Source of the DNA: UBA7374 sp049890275
Lineage (GTDB): Bacteria; Verrucomicrobiota; Verrucomicrobiia; Opitutales; Coraliomargaritaceae
Assembly: GCA_049890275.1 (NCBI GenBank)
Contig: JBMHBT010000014.1
Span: 1-64,000, forward strand
DNA: 64,000 bases
Direction: 5' to 3'
Part shown: positions 12,783 through 21,517 of the stretch, in pieces
Position numbering within the stretch: position 1 is the stretch's first letter
Layout of the letters: every line of letters begins with the position of its first letter
Program-made: the position numbers and the translations under genes
The notes under the pieces: model-generated
Seen by the model: the letters and a program-made list of their open reading frames with translations, nothing else
Databases searched by the model: none
Told to the model about the DNA's origin: nothing

Positions 12783-12820
12783 ATAGTGTCTAAGTAGAGG
12801 CGATTATTTGGAAAATTTGT

Positions 12821-14236
12821 ATGATTCAACCGGCTACATTAAAGCGAGTTAGGATTCTTATCTTTTCACTCTCTATACTGATTCCTGCAGGGATAGGACT
12901 CTATATCTACTGGCAAGAAAGTGTTTTTGTCGAGGAGAGGCCTTCTGCATTACAAACCGAGGATGAGGTGGTTCCGCAACCACTTGTCGAATCAGTTGAA
13001 AAGGTATCGGAACCGGAATCTGCTGCGAAGGTTAAGGTGTCAGCAGGTTCGCCGGAGGATTCCAAGACGACAACCAATGAGTCGACTGAAGATTTGAATT
13101 CTTCATCGGGATTACAGCTAGAGCGCCATGCTTACCACAATTTAGAGTCTGTCGATAACCGTGCTGTTAAAGTTCAGATTTTAGATGTCTCTGAAGAAAA
13201 GGTCTTTATACGCCGAGAGGATAAAAGAATCTTTGAAGTGAATATGGATTCTTTTAATACCAAGAGCCAAAAGATTGTTTCGGAGTGGAGGCGCTTGTTC
13301 GCAGATCAGGTGACTCCGGAGCAAAGAAACTACCTCGCGAGCTTTAATAAAACTGCTATCGAGGCGAGTGAAGAAACAGTCTCTGACGCAACAGAGATGA
13401 TTGAAGAGTCGGTATCGGACGATTCGTTAAGCGGTCCCTACGCCAAGGATCTGAGCCGCAAAATGGATTGGGAGCTCGTTGAAGATTTATCCGATGAATT
13501 TGAAGGTAAGCGTATCGATGAGGATAAATGGCAAATTGAGCCCCGCGGGAACGGATGGAGTTGGATTGGTCGTCCTCCGGGTTTATTTCTTCCGGAAAAT
13601 GTCTCTTTGGAAGATGGAAAGCTTACGGTAACGGTCAGTAAGTTACCGAAGCCGAGAGAGGTTCGTGGTCGTGAATACCTTTACCAAGGAGCCATTGTAC
13701 GATCCATTGAAGCCGGTCAACCGGGTTGGTACTACGAGTGTAAAATGAAGGCAAATAAGACAGAGATGTCTTCGACCTTCTGGCTGATGACCAAGGGAAA
13801 TACGATCAAGAAACTTGAGACAGACATTCAGGAGTGCGTTGGAGTGATCTCTCCTGATGCAGAGCCTTGGGCAGATGGCTGGGATCGCATCTACCATTCC
13901 AACTTAATTCATCGTGTGAATGCTTATAATCCGGAGAGTGTTATGAATCAAAAAGGACACTCGCTAAAGACGCCAAATCATAAGAAGTTCTATGTTTATG
14001 GAGCTTGGTGGAAATCGGCGAGTGAAGTCCTGTTTTATTTGGATGGAGAGCATATTTACACCTTATACCCGAACGTCGAGTGGGACGTCCCGGCCTTTAT
14101 TCATATGGCGATTGAGACCTATGACTGGAACCCCGTGCCGGCAAAAAACAGTCGGGTGGAACGTGCCCAATTAAAAGACCGTAAGACGCAATACGAATGG
14201 GTTCGGGTTTGGCGTCCGCTCGGAATAGAAGAGTAA
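12821..14236 (+). CDS. Membrane-anchored GH16 agarase/porphyranase-like enzyme with an SHD1-like domain
   Basis: A 471-aa protein with a catalytic GH16 domain at about residues 215-468. It is closely related to the gene just upstream: both share SDEFEGK, GRPPGLF, GAIVRS, MSSTFWLMTKG and VYGAWWKS. Catalytic residues E333, D335 and E338 lie in ETDIQE. The N-terminus is different: a short cytoplasmic stretch, one transmembrane helix (about 12-30), an acidic Ser/Thr/Pro/Glu-rich linker (35-100), then a segment around 113-158 (VKVQILDVSEEKVFIRREDK) resembling the SLA1-homology SHD1 domain common in PVC bacteria. It is probably tethered to the cell with the catalytic domain outside. It starts 38 bp after the GH16 paralogue. 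SHD1 assignment is moderate; GH16 is confident. Confidence 0.85.
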   Translation: MIQPATLKRVRILIFSLSILIPAGIGLYIYWQESVFVEERPSALQTEDEVVPQPLVESVEKVSEPESAAKVKVSAGSPEDSKTTTNESTEDLNSSSGLQLERHAYHNLESVDNRAVKVQILDVSEEKVFIRREDKRIFEVNMDSFNTKSQKIVSEWRRLFADQVTPEQRNYLASFNKTAIEASEETVSDATEMIEESVSDDSLSGPYAKDLSRKMDWELVEDLSDEFEGKRIDEDKWQIEPRGNGWSWIGRPPGLFLPENVSLEDGKLTVTVSKLPKPREVRGREYLYQGAIVRSIEAGQPGWYYECKMKANKTEMSSTFWLMTKGNTIKKLETDIQECVGVISPDAEPWADGWDRIYHSNLIHRVNAYNPESVMNQKGHSLKTPNHKKFYVYGAWWKSASEVLFYLDGEHIYTLYPNVEWDVPAFIHMAIETYDWNPVPAKNSRVERAQLKDRKTQYEWVRVWRPLGIEE

Positions 14237-14255
14237 TCCTTAGCTATCCAGAACA

Positions 14256-15956
14256 ATGCGTATTTTTTATGTCCGAATTTTACCTTCCTTTTTTAGGGCG
14301 ATGGTTTGCCTGTTCTTCGGTTTCTTTTGCAGTGTACTTTTAAGCGCTCAGCGGAATCGCCCGAATGTCATTTTCATTATGATGGATGATTTGGGCTATG
14401 GTCATTGCCAGTTCAATAACGAGGATTTGCAGGTAGCGGACTTTGATCCATTTTTCATGAGTTTGGTTGAGCAGCGTCAGGATTATACTCCTGAAGAAGC
14501 TCTGGAGTTTTCTAAGCGTGCAATGCCGACAATGACACGATTAGCCGAAGAGGGCCTCGTTTTTACGCAGGCTTATTCGGCCAGTAGCCTCTGTGCTCCG
14601 GCCCGTTTGGCTGTTGCTACCGGTAAAACCTTACCAGAGTTGGGTGTTTATGCCAATTTGGATGTGGAAGCGGATGGGCTTGTTCCGGGGACTCATTTAG
14701 CGGAGGTTTTTCAAGAGGCGGGATATGGGACTGCGCATATCGGCAAATGGCATGTTGCCGCAAGGGACGGACAACTACTGGAAGAAGCCCGGAAACTTCA
14801 TGGGATCCAAAAACCATTGGATTTATGGGGACTGCGAAAAGAATTTCCCGATGTCTATGATAAAGTGTGGGAAGCCGGGTACTATGGTTCTGTTCGTCCG
14901 CATCAGAATCCGCTAGCGAACGGATTTGATTATTATTATGGCTATAATAACTGGGCGAGTCAGTTCTACGACTCGACACTGGTATGGGAGGGATATGAGC
15001 ATGCCGGTCGCCAGTCCGGGTATAATACAGAAGTTTTCACGGATAAAGCCCTGCAGTTTATGGAGGAGCAGTTGAAGGAAACAAAGCCATTTTATCTTCA
15101 GCTCCATTATCATGCAGTCCACGACTATCTTGAGCCAAACGTACCGGAGAGATACCAAAAATATTTTGCTTCCGAGTCGTATGCCTTGCGTACCTTTTAT
15201 GGGCATATCTTTGCAGTCGACGCCAATGTGAAGCGTATCATTCAATTCCTCAAAGAGAATGAGGTTTATGAAAATACTCTGCTTGTATTTACCTCGGACA
15301 ATGGGGCCATGGCTGGCGGTCCGTCTGTTCTTCCGGGGAATGCTCCTTTCTCTGGACACAAAGGCACTTTTCATCTTGGTGGGATTCGTGTCCCCATGTT
15401 TGCGCATTGGCCCTGTGGTGTTATAGAAGAAGGCGAGAGGGCACAATTGGTCTCTACTATGGACATTTTGCCAACGTGCTTGGATGCAGCCGGATTATTC
15501 GTACCCGAGGGTTTGGACGGCAAAAGTTTGTTGCCGCTTTTTTCAGGAGAAGACCTTGCCGAAGTCCGCAGTGAAATGGTTTGGTCCGGTATTCAAGGGC
15601 GACGCTGGGGTTTCCTTATCCGCACATCCTTCAAGGGTCACTATACCGAGTTACCCTTTGCTCCGGGTGCGTGGGCAGTGAAAAAGGGTAACTATTTATT
15701 GCGCTTTGTCGGTCCTTTTGAGTCTCAGGTGTACCACGAGGCTCCGGAGGGATCTCCCGGTGAGTTCTACCTCTATAATATTGAAAAGGATCCAGGAGAG
15801 AGAAACGATCTATCTAGGGAAATGCCCGAAATGGTGGAACGGCTGAAAGCGGTATACCTTGAGGATTCAAGAGACTTTATAGCACCTAGAGTGTGGAGTC
15901 GTGAGAAATGGGAAAGCATTCGAGGATTGTCGGAGACGGGAGATGGCTCGCTTTAG
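14256..15956 (+). CDS. Secreted type I sulfatase (CAPAR motif)
   Basis: 566-aa sulfatase with a signal peptide at about 1-31. RPNVIFIMMDDLGYGH gives the first metal site. Between this and the active Cys is an extra ~35-residue segment (DFDPFFMSLVEQRQDYTPEE...). The Cys (C113) is in SSLCAPARLAVATGK; Ala replaces the usual Ser/Thr, but the C-x-P-x-R requirement of the maturation enzyme is kept. GKWHVAARD and FTSDNGAMAGG follow. It is the last gene of the first + strand run, 58 bp from the convergent DUF5060 gene. Likely galactan desulfation; the substrate position is unknown. Confidence 0.91.
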   Translation: MRIFYVRILPSFFRAMVCLFFGFFCSVLLSAQRNRPNVIFIMMDDLGYGHCQFNNEDLQVADFDPFFMSLVEQRQDYTPEEALEFSKRAMPTMTRLAEEGLVFTQAYSASSLCAPARLAVATGKTLPELGVYANLDVEADGLVPGTHLAEVFQEAGYGTAHIGKWHVAARDGQLLEEARKLHGIQKPLDLWGLRKEFPDVYDKVWEAGYYGSVRPHQNPLANGFDYYYGYNNWASQFYDSTLVWEGYEHAGRQSGYNTEVFTDKALQFMEEQLKETKPFYLQLHYHAVHDYLEPNVPERYQKYFASESYALRTFYGHIFAVDANVKRIIQFLKENEVYENTLLVFTSDNGAMAGGPSVLPGNAPFSGHKGTFHLGGIRVPMFAHWPCGVIEEGERAQLVSTMDILPTCLDAAGLFVPEGLDGKSLLPLFSGEDLAEVRSEMVWSGIQGRRWGFLIRTSFKGHYTELPFAPGAWAVKKGNYLLRFVGPFESQVYHEAPEGSPGEFYLYNIEKDPGERNDLSREMPEMVERLKAVYLEDSRDFIAPRVWSREKWESIRGLSETGDGSL

Positions 15957-16014
15957 TCGTTCTCTGTTTTTGCCTACTGTTTGATTTTTGGGGTTCGGAT
16001 CTATCCAGTACCGA

Positions 16015-17874
16015 TCAGCCTTGCCTTTTTTTGACTAGTATCGCCCAGTCCTCCGTCACGTTGTTGGGTGCGTTTCCGAGCGTGCGCGTTCCATTGCCAG
16101 AAATCGTGCGGATGCTGCCTTCGAGTAGACTTCCACCATTTCTTGGGTCAAACCAGAGTACTGAAAATGTACCAGTGGTATTTTCAAGGTTCAATTCTGC
16201 CGTACCACCATTGGGAAGATAGATGACAAAGTACTCGCTGTGATCGGTTAGACAGTGAGCAGTCGGGTTACTGATAATGGAGTCATCATTCGACATTCTC
16301 CAAAAAGGAATGCTGTATTTATAGAAAAAATCATTGATGGCATAATTTGACCAAGCGAGGAGAGCATTAAATTCTCTGTAATCCTCCATATTGAGGTCTC
16401 TGCCACCATTGTAATATTCAACACCTGCGCCGCCGGCCATAAGGTTGCCCCAAAGAACATTTTTCCGACTCAAAGGATAATCCTGCCGGACGCCTAAGTT
16501 GCCCGGTCCTTGTTCATCACAAGCAACAACCCAAGCGTGACCATTTGTTCGGGAGCGATCTCTCCAAAGCTTTGTTTCATGGAAAACATTTTTGGTATCA
16601 ATGGCTTCGGGAGTTTGAAGAGAGACTCCGGTTTGGTAGGATTGCCCGAGGTGAGGGGTATAAAATTTACCTTTATCCGGCGATGGACCGGTATGAAACA
16701 CACGATGGCTTTGCCAGGGATCTATCTTTTCGAGGTGCTGCATCCATGCCTCACGGGTTTGGGAACCAACCGGGATTTCCTCTGAAATATTCCAGTTGAG
16801 TGCGAGGTAGTGACCAAATCGTGCTACCATCTCTCTGTAATAAAGCTTCCGCTCGGGGCCAATTGTAGGATTTCCGTAGTCCAGATCGCGGGCATTTTCC
16901 AGTTCTCCGAGTTTGAAATGAAGGTGTAGACCTTTCAACTCTGCATGGTCGAAAACAATCTCCCATTGATCCAGCTTTGAGCAATCAAAGCGTAGGCGTT
17001 CATCCTTGCTTGTGTAAGGGAATGCTCGGTCGCCATCACCAGGTCCGGCAAATGGTCGTTCCGGTTTATCCGGGTTTTCAACTAATCGACCGATGTTATT
17101 GAGGATCATTGATATGGAATTGGCGCCTGTTTCGGCCAAGTAGTTGAGTGCTCCGAGGATATTTTTTCCTTTACCGTTTTGCCAGGTCTGGCCGTCGTTT
17201 TTATAATCTGCCCGATGAAGAGGGAACGTATGACGTATTCCTTTATGTCCTTCCTCTGTGCTGGGTGTGTTGTCAAAACCATCGTATTCAAGAAAGTTTT
17301 CCGGTGAATCCGGTCCGAATTTAAGAAAATACCTACCGTCTCCCTGAAATTGTAGGTGGTGTCTGCCTACATATTGAAGCCGCCCCCGAGCGCGTAAGTC
17401 AGGTGCGCTGACAGTACTTGTATCGGAAATATCGAAGCGACCGGATATTCCATCGTAGGGGCTCTTTTCTTTTCCGGGATGGTCTGACAGATCTGTGGCA
17501 ACATCTGTGCCTTGACGAAATGAGATGCTGAAGTGCCAAGTTCCGGGAAGGTTAGGGCGTAAGTAGCAATGCCATTTATTACCGGTAGCAGCACCCGAAT
17601 GGGCAGCGTTTCCATCTGCAGCAAAAAAGCCGGGTACAGTGAATAGAGTGTCCGATTGAGGATGAGTGAAGGTCACATCCATACGGTAATCAGTGAATGG
17701 ATTTGGGGTAGCCGATTCTCCGGTCAGCGGCCCCTCCAGTTGTAGCGTTATCTTGTGCCAGACATTAAGATTACCAAGAATTCGAATATACTTTTCGTTC
17801 GCTAGAAGAGATCCCTCAGCGATTAAAAAAAGTAACAGATAGTGGAATGTGGTGCGCAGTCGTATCACGATCAT
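16015..17874 (-). CDS. DUF5060-type putative secreted glycoside hydrolase
   Basis: 619-aa protein with a signal peptide (about 1-25). The N-terminal ~110 residues (NVWHKITLQLEGPLTGES, FAADGNAAHSG, WHCYLRPNLPGTWHFSISF) match the DUF5060 beta-sandwich found ahead of uncharacterised TIM-barrel glycosidases. The middle region has barrel-like features: KGKNILGALNYLAETGANSIS, a Glu in HLHFKLGELEN, and ALNWNISEEIP, whose Glu pair is a candidate catalytic residue. The C-terminal ~90 residues resemble the small beta domain (collagen-binding-like) often attached to these enzymes, ending with the extended beta stretch TWTL-like WFDPRNGGSL. It is first from the convergent end and 15 bp downstream of a sulfatase on the same strand. 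I do not recognise a CAZy family with certainty. Confidence 0.7.
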   Translation of the reverse strand: MIVIRLRTTFHYLLLFLIAEGSLLANEKYIRILGNLNVWHKITLQLEGPLTGESATPNPFTDYRMDVTFTHPQSDTLFTVPGFFAADGNAAHSGAATGNKWHCYLRPNLPGTWHFSISFRQGTDVATDLSDHPGKEKSPYDGISGRFDISDTSTVSAPDLRARGRLQYVGRHHLQFQGDGRYFLKFGPDSPENFLEYDGFDNTPSTEEGHKGIRHTFPLHRADYKNDGQTWQNGKGKNILGALNYLAETGANSISMILNNIGRLVENPDKPERPFAGPGDGDRAFPYTSKDERLRFDCSKLDQWEIVFDHAELKGLHLHFKLGELENARDLDYGNPTIGPERKLYYREMVARFGHYLALNWNISEEIPVGSQTREAWMQHLEKIDPWQSHRVFHTGPSPDKGKFYTPHLGQSYQTGVSLQTPEAIDTKNVFHETKLWRDRSRTNGHAWVVACDEQGPGNLGVRQDYPLSRKNVLWGNLMAGGAGVEYYNGGRDLNMEDYREFNALLAWSNYAINDFFYKYSIPFWRMSNDDSIISNPTAHCLTDHSEYFVIYLPNGGTAELNLENTTGTFSVLWFDPRNGGSLLEGSIRTISGNGTRTLGNAPNNVTEDWAILVKKRQG

Positions 17875-17889
17875 TCAGGACTCCGTTTA

Positions 17890-19869
17890 TTACTTCAGAA
17901 GATTCTTAAACTTACGTGGGTTTCTCTTTTTCGGTTTGATCACGCGTAGACGCATTTGCTGGAGGTCAGATTTATGTTTGTCTGCAGCGATTCGTGCAAT
18001 GATGCGCTCTGTGCCATCATAGTTGGAGCGCAGTGTATGTTGCTGAATCACGCCGTCTGTAGTCCAGTTTTGTCCATCAACTGAGCCTTCAATGATAAAC
18101 CAATAGTCGGGCCCCAGTTCTTCCAAACGGGAAAATTCTAATGCCAGATACTGTCCTTGAGCATCTTCGACTTCGATAGGGTGCGGAAGTTGTTCTAGAG
18201 TCGGCGACTTTGGATCCATTGGATTTCCTCCATGAATGTATTCATGAAAGTTATCAACTCCATCTTGGTCGGGATCTTCTTTGGGGTTTAGAGGGCCGTG
18301 AGTTTCTTCAAAATGATCTGCGATTCCATCCCTGTCGCTGTCAACTGGGGGTAGGGGGCCTTCCGAATCCATGTTGTATCGATTGAATTGTGCCAGTTGT
18401 GGCTCCAGTTTTTCGACCTCTTGCAGTAATGTGTCTTTGTATTCTCCATTCGGCAGATCGTTTAATTTTGTGAAGCTATCGAAGTCTCCGCAGCGTTTAT
18501 TCACATCATACCAAACACCGTATCCATCTCGCATGACTTTGTCATTACGGATCATCTGCGCATCCATCCGCATGGAATAGATCCATTCCCGATGAGTTTG
18601 GCTTTCATTGTTCAAGTAGGGCGCAAGACTTTTTCCATCAAGTTTTTCGTAGCCCTTCGGGAAGGTGAAACCCATCCAGTCAGCTAGAGTCGGGAGGATG
18701 TCGGTTATATCCGACACTATATTCTGACGCCCTTGCACTCGGATCAGGTGATCCGGTCCATAAATCAGCATGGGTACATGCTGTCCTTGCTGACTTTTGA
18801 AAATACCTTTCCCCCAGCGCCCGTAGGCTTGTGTCGCATTATCTGCCAGAAAAATGATTACGGTATTCTCCAACTGGCCGATTTCCTTGAGTTTTTCTAC
18901 ATACTGCCAGAGTTGGTAGTCCAAGTATTCAACATGGTAGCTCAGGCCATCCGGAGTAATGTTCTTACGCTCGTAAGTACCATCGCTCTGGCGAATATGC
19001 TTCGGCTTTTTGCGTTTGTATTTCCCATTTTTCCATTCAATCACAGGCGTACCGGGCCAGACCGTCGGATTTTCTGGGATCGCGTAGTCTTTTGCCAAAT
19101 GCCCTAAATGAGGTGCATGAAAAATAAAGAAGGGTTTATTCGAATCATTTGCCCGATCAATGAAATCAAAAATGTATTCCATCTCTAGATCTGGTGCATA
19201 GTCATTTATTTTTGTGGGAATAAATTTAAATGGTTCATTGGGAAAGTCCGGATGGTTGATTAGCTGCATCTCTGGCCACCAGAAAAATGAATCGTGATCC
19301 CAGTCTTTTTCGTCATTGGAAATAAATCGGGGATAAGGATTTTCTTCTGGAGTTCCGAATTGATTCCATCCGGAGTGTCGCATGGGTTCACCCGGATTGA
19401 GGACGTGTTCGTTGAAGCCCATGCTGAGAAGGTCACCGCCCCCGGTAACATGGGTTTTTGAAACCCATATATTTGCGTAACCTGCATCTCGGCTCATATT
19501 GCCTAAGGTAATGGGGGCACTTTCGTAGGCGGAGTAGATATTGTTACAGTCTTGTCCTATATGTGCATTGTCCCAGTACTTATTCTGGTAGGAATAGGTG
19601 CCGTTTAACATCGAGACACGGCTGGGCTTGCAAATGGTTGCCGCCCACATGGTTTCAATGAAACAACCTTCCTCCGCTAATTGGTTCATTTGTGGAGTCT
19701 TGGCGCGGCGTTCGTCTGTCCATACGCTCGATTCATAGAAGGGGAATTCCCGTGCGCTAATATCATCTGCCATGATCAGAATGACATTCGGTTTTTGCAT
19801 GTCTGCGAAGAGACTCGTCGTGCAGAGAATTATGGCGAATAAAGCCGTTTGTATCGGTTCGTTCTTCAT
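17890..19869 (-). CDS. Secreted sulfatase with calcium-binding TSP3/EF-hand-like C-terminal tail
   Basis: Type I sulfatase; I start at the ATG at 19869 (MKNEPIQTALFAIILC) because it gives a clean signal peptide. The longer frame from 19950 would overlap the upstream sulfatase. PNVILIMADDISARE starts the domain and AATICKPSRVSMLNG holds the modifiable Cys (C80). IIFLADNATQAYG is the second metal segment. After about residue 500 come two acidic repeats, DSDRDGIADHFEE and DPDQDGVDNFHEY, that fit the DxDxDG calcium-binding pattern of thrombospondin type 3 or EF-hand loops, followed by a ~100-aa beta-rich end (DYWFIIEGSVDGQNWTTDG). Closest relative in this window is the sulfatase at 35791, which lacks the tail. 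Likely exported, with the tail used for stability or surface attachment. Confidence 0.9.
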   Translation of the reverse strand: MKNEPIQTALFAIILCTTSLFADMQKPNVILIMADDISAREFPFYESSVWTDERRAKTPQMNQLAEEGCFIETMWAATICKPSRVSMLNGTYSYQNKYWDNAHIGQDCNNIYSAYESAPITLGNMSRDAGYANIWVSKTHVTGGGDLLSMGFNEHVLNPGEPMRHSGWNQFGTPEENPYPRFISNDEKDWDHDSFFWWPEMQLINHPDFPNEPFKFIPTKINDYAPDLEMEYIFDFIDRANDSNKPFFIFHAPHLGHLAKDYAIPENPTVWPGTPVIEWKNGKYKRKKPKHIRQSDGTYERKNITPDGLSYHVEYLDYQLWQYVEKLKEIGQLENTVIIFLADNATQAYGRWGKGIFKSQQGQHVPMLIYGPDHLIRVQGRQNIVSDITDILPTLADWMGFTFPKGYEKLDGKSLAPYLNNESQTHREWIYSMRMDAQMIRNDKVMRDGYGVWYDVNKRCGDFDSFTKLNDLPNGEYKDTLLQEVEKLEPQLAQFNRYNMDSEGPLPPVDSDRDGIADHFEETHGPLNPKEDPDQDGVDNFHEYIHGGNPMDPKSPTLEQLPHPIEVEDAQGQYLALEFSRLEELGPDYWFIIEGSVDGQNWTTDGVIQQHTLRSNYDGTERIIARIAADKHKSDLQQMRLRVIKPKKRNPRKFKNLLK

Positions 19870-19897
19870 AGTTCGGAGAATTAAAGAGGCGGTTGAT

Positions 19898-21346
19898 TTA
19901 TTCAGGAATATAATCGGGATTAGGGATGGGCATATTGGCACCGACTTCAAGGAGCCACTTTTTCAGTTGGCCTTTCAGTTGCTCTGACTTTTCCGGAAAC
20001 TGTTGCGCCAAGTTTTCCCGCTCACTGATGTCATTGTTAAGGTTATAGAGTTCAACGGAGTCATCGTCGTACCAGTTGAGTAGTTTGTAATTTCCTTTAA
20101 TGATGACGCCTCCCAGACGGTTTTTCGCATGCCAAGCATAATTTGGGTAGTGGAAATAGACAGCGTTTCGTTTCAGTTTACCTTTGTTCGTTATGACGGG
20201 AAGAAAGCTCTCGCCATCGAGGATATGATCTTTGCTCCGGCGTATCCCTGCAATATCCATAAATGTAGGGAAATAATCCAAGTGAGTGATACGTGTTTGG
20301 TTGATAGAGTTCGCTTCCACCTTTCCGGGCCAGCTGACGATCATCGGCACACGGAGGCCTCCTTCATAGAGCCAGCCCTTATTTTCCCGCAAGGGAGGTT
20401 TTTCTGTAACAACCAAGTTGTTAAAGCCGCCATTATCGGAAGTGAGAATAACGATTGTATTTTCCCGCAGCCCAAGCTGATCCAATGTGTCGAGAATACG
20501 TCCGAGCACGTTGTCGGCTGCTTCGATCATGCCGGCGTATACTGGGCTCCCCATCTTGATTCCGGATTTTCTGCGCTCTTTGTATTTATTCGCTAATTCT
20601 TCAGTTGTTTTGATTGGAGAGTGGACGGTGTAGTTCCACATATTCAAGAGAAATGGCTTATCCTTGTTCGTTTCGATAAATTCGACTGCTTCACTGGCCA
20701 ACCGATCGGGTAAATATTCACCTTCCGGGCCATCCTGCAGGTAAGGATTCTGATAGGGAGAGAACCAACTGCCAGGTCCTCCGTTTCCATTACCGCCAAT
20801 ATTGTTCACAAAGCCTTGATTGTCTGGAAGGGTATTTTCATCATAGACCCGACCCCCCGAATTTGGTTTTTGCAGTGAAAGATGCCATTTTCCAAAGAAT
20901 CCGCAGACATATCCTGCATCCCGCAGTTTTTCAGCATAGGTTACGGTTTCCTGCGGGAGAGCTTTGATCTCCGGTGCATTGAGCAGGATAGGGTTTTCCG
21001 GAGAAAAGTGAGCGTTTGATATATGGTTCGTCAGATGGAGGCGAGCCGGAGACTGACCGCTAATCAATGCTGCACGAGAAGGGGAGCATACCGGGGCACC
21101 TGCATAGGCATTGGTAAAGCGCATCCCTTCTTCTGCCAATCGATTGGCATTGGGTGTGTCCACCGCTTCGTAACCATAGCAGTTTAAATCGTAAAGCCCT
21201 AGGTCATCGACCATGACTAAAACAATATTGGGCAGGTTCGATTTTATTTCTTTCTGTGAACCGTAATTACTCTGAATAAAGAGTAGTGAGGTAATAAATA
21301 AAAGAGCCAGCGCTCTGAGAACTTGTACTGGTTGTTGGGTTTTCAT
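19898..21346 (-). CDS. Secreted type I sulfatase
   Basis: 482-aa sulfatase with a signal peptide (about 1-30). PNIVLVMVDDLGLYDLNCYG supplies the first metal ligands. APVCSPSRAALISGQ holds the Cys (C87) matured to formylglycine. FFGKWHLSL and ILTSDNGGFNN are the later conserved segments. LYNLNNDISERENLA near the end is the normal C-terminal subdomain motif. It is the promoter-proximal gene of the three-gene minus-strand set (two sulfatases plus DUF5060), reading away from the divergent MFS gene. The 28-bp gap to the next sulfatase supports an operon. It resembles classical arylsulfatase A-like enzymes; galactan is the likely substrate from context only. Confidence 0.92.
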   Translation of the reverse strand: MKTQQPVQVLRALALLFITSLLFIQSNYGSQKEIKSNLPNIVLVMVDDLGLYDLNCYGYEAVDTPNANRLAEEGMRFTNAYAGAPVCSPSRAALISGQSPARLHLTNHISNAHFSPENPILLNAPEIKALPQETVTYAEKLRDAGYVCGFFGKWHLSLQKPNSGGRVYDENTLPDNQGFVNNIGGNGNGGPGSWFSPYQNPYLQDGPEGEYLPDRLASEAVEFIETNKDKPFLLNMWNYTVHSPIKTTEELANKYKERRKSGIKMGSPVYAGMIEAADNVLGRILDTLDQLGLRENTIVILTSDNGGFNNLVVTEKPPLRENKGWLYEGGLRVPMIVSWPGKVEANSINQTRITHLDYFPTFMDIAGIRRSKDHILDGESFLPVITNKGKLKRNAVYFHYPNYAWHAKNRLGGVIIKGNYKLLNWYDDDSVELYNLNNDISERENLAQQFPEKSEQLKGQLKKWLLEVGANMPIPNPDYIPE

Positions 21347-21386
21347 GTTTTGGAGTCGTTTGTACTGTCTGCGTTTTAGGGTAGTG

Positions 21387-21462
21387 TAGCTGCCTTGAGA
21401 GTAAAGTGCTATGCTCCTATCTTATGGCAGCTTTATCTCTGTACATATCCTGCCTTAGAAGT
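21387..21462. promoter_or_regulatory. Divergent intergenic region with inverted and direct repeats
   Basis: The region between the minus-strand sulfatase set and the plus-strand MFS gene carries an inverted repeat, AGCTGCC (21388-21394) and GGCAGCT (21426-21432). It also has an imperfect direct repeat beginning TGCCTT at 21391 and 21451, 60 bp apart. Position between two divergent starts makes an operator or promoter region plausible; the regulator is unknown and short arms could arise by chance. Confidence 0.3.
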
Positions 21463-21517
21463 ATTGCCTAAGTGCCTGTTCTCCGCAATTTAATCGACCC
21501 TCTCCTTTTTGCCTCAA

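Noticed and set aside
19870..19950. N-terminal extension of the sulfatase ending at 17890
   Set aside because: It overlaps the upstream gene; the ATG at 19869 gives a clean signal peptide and a 28-bp gap.
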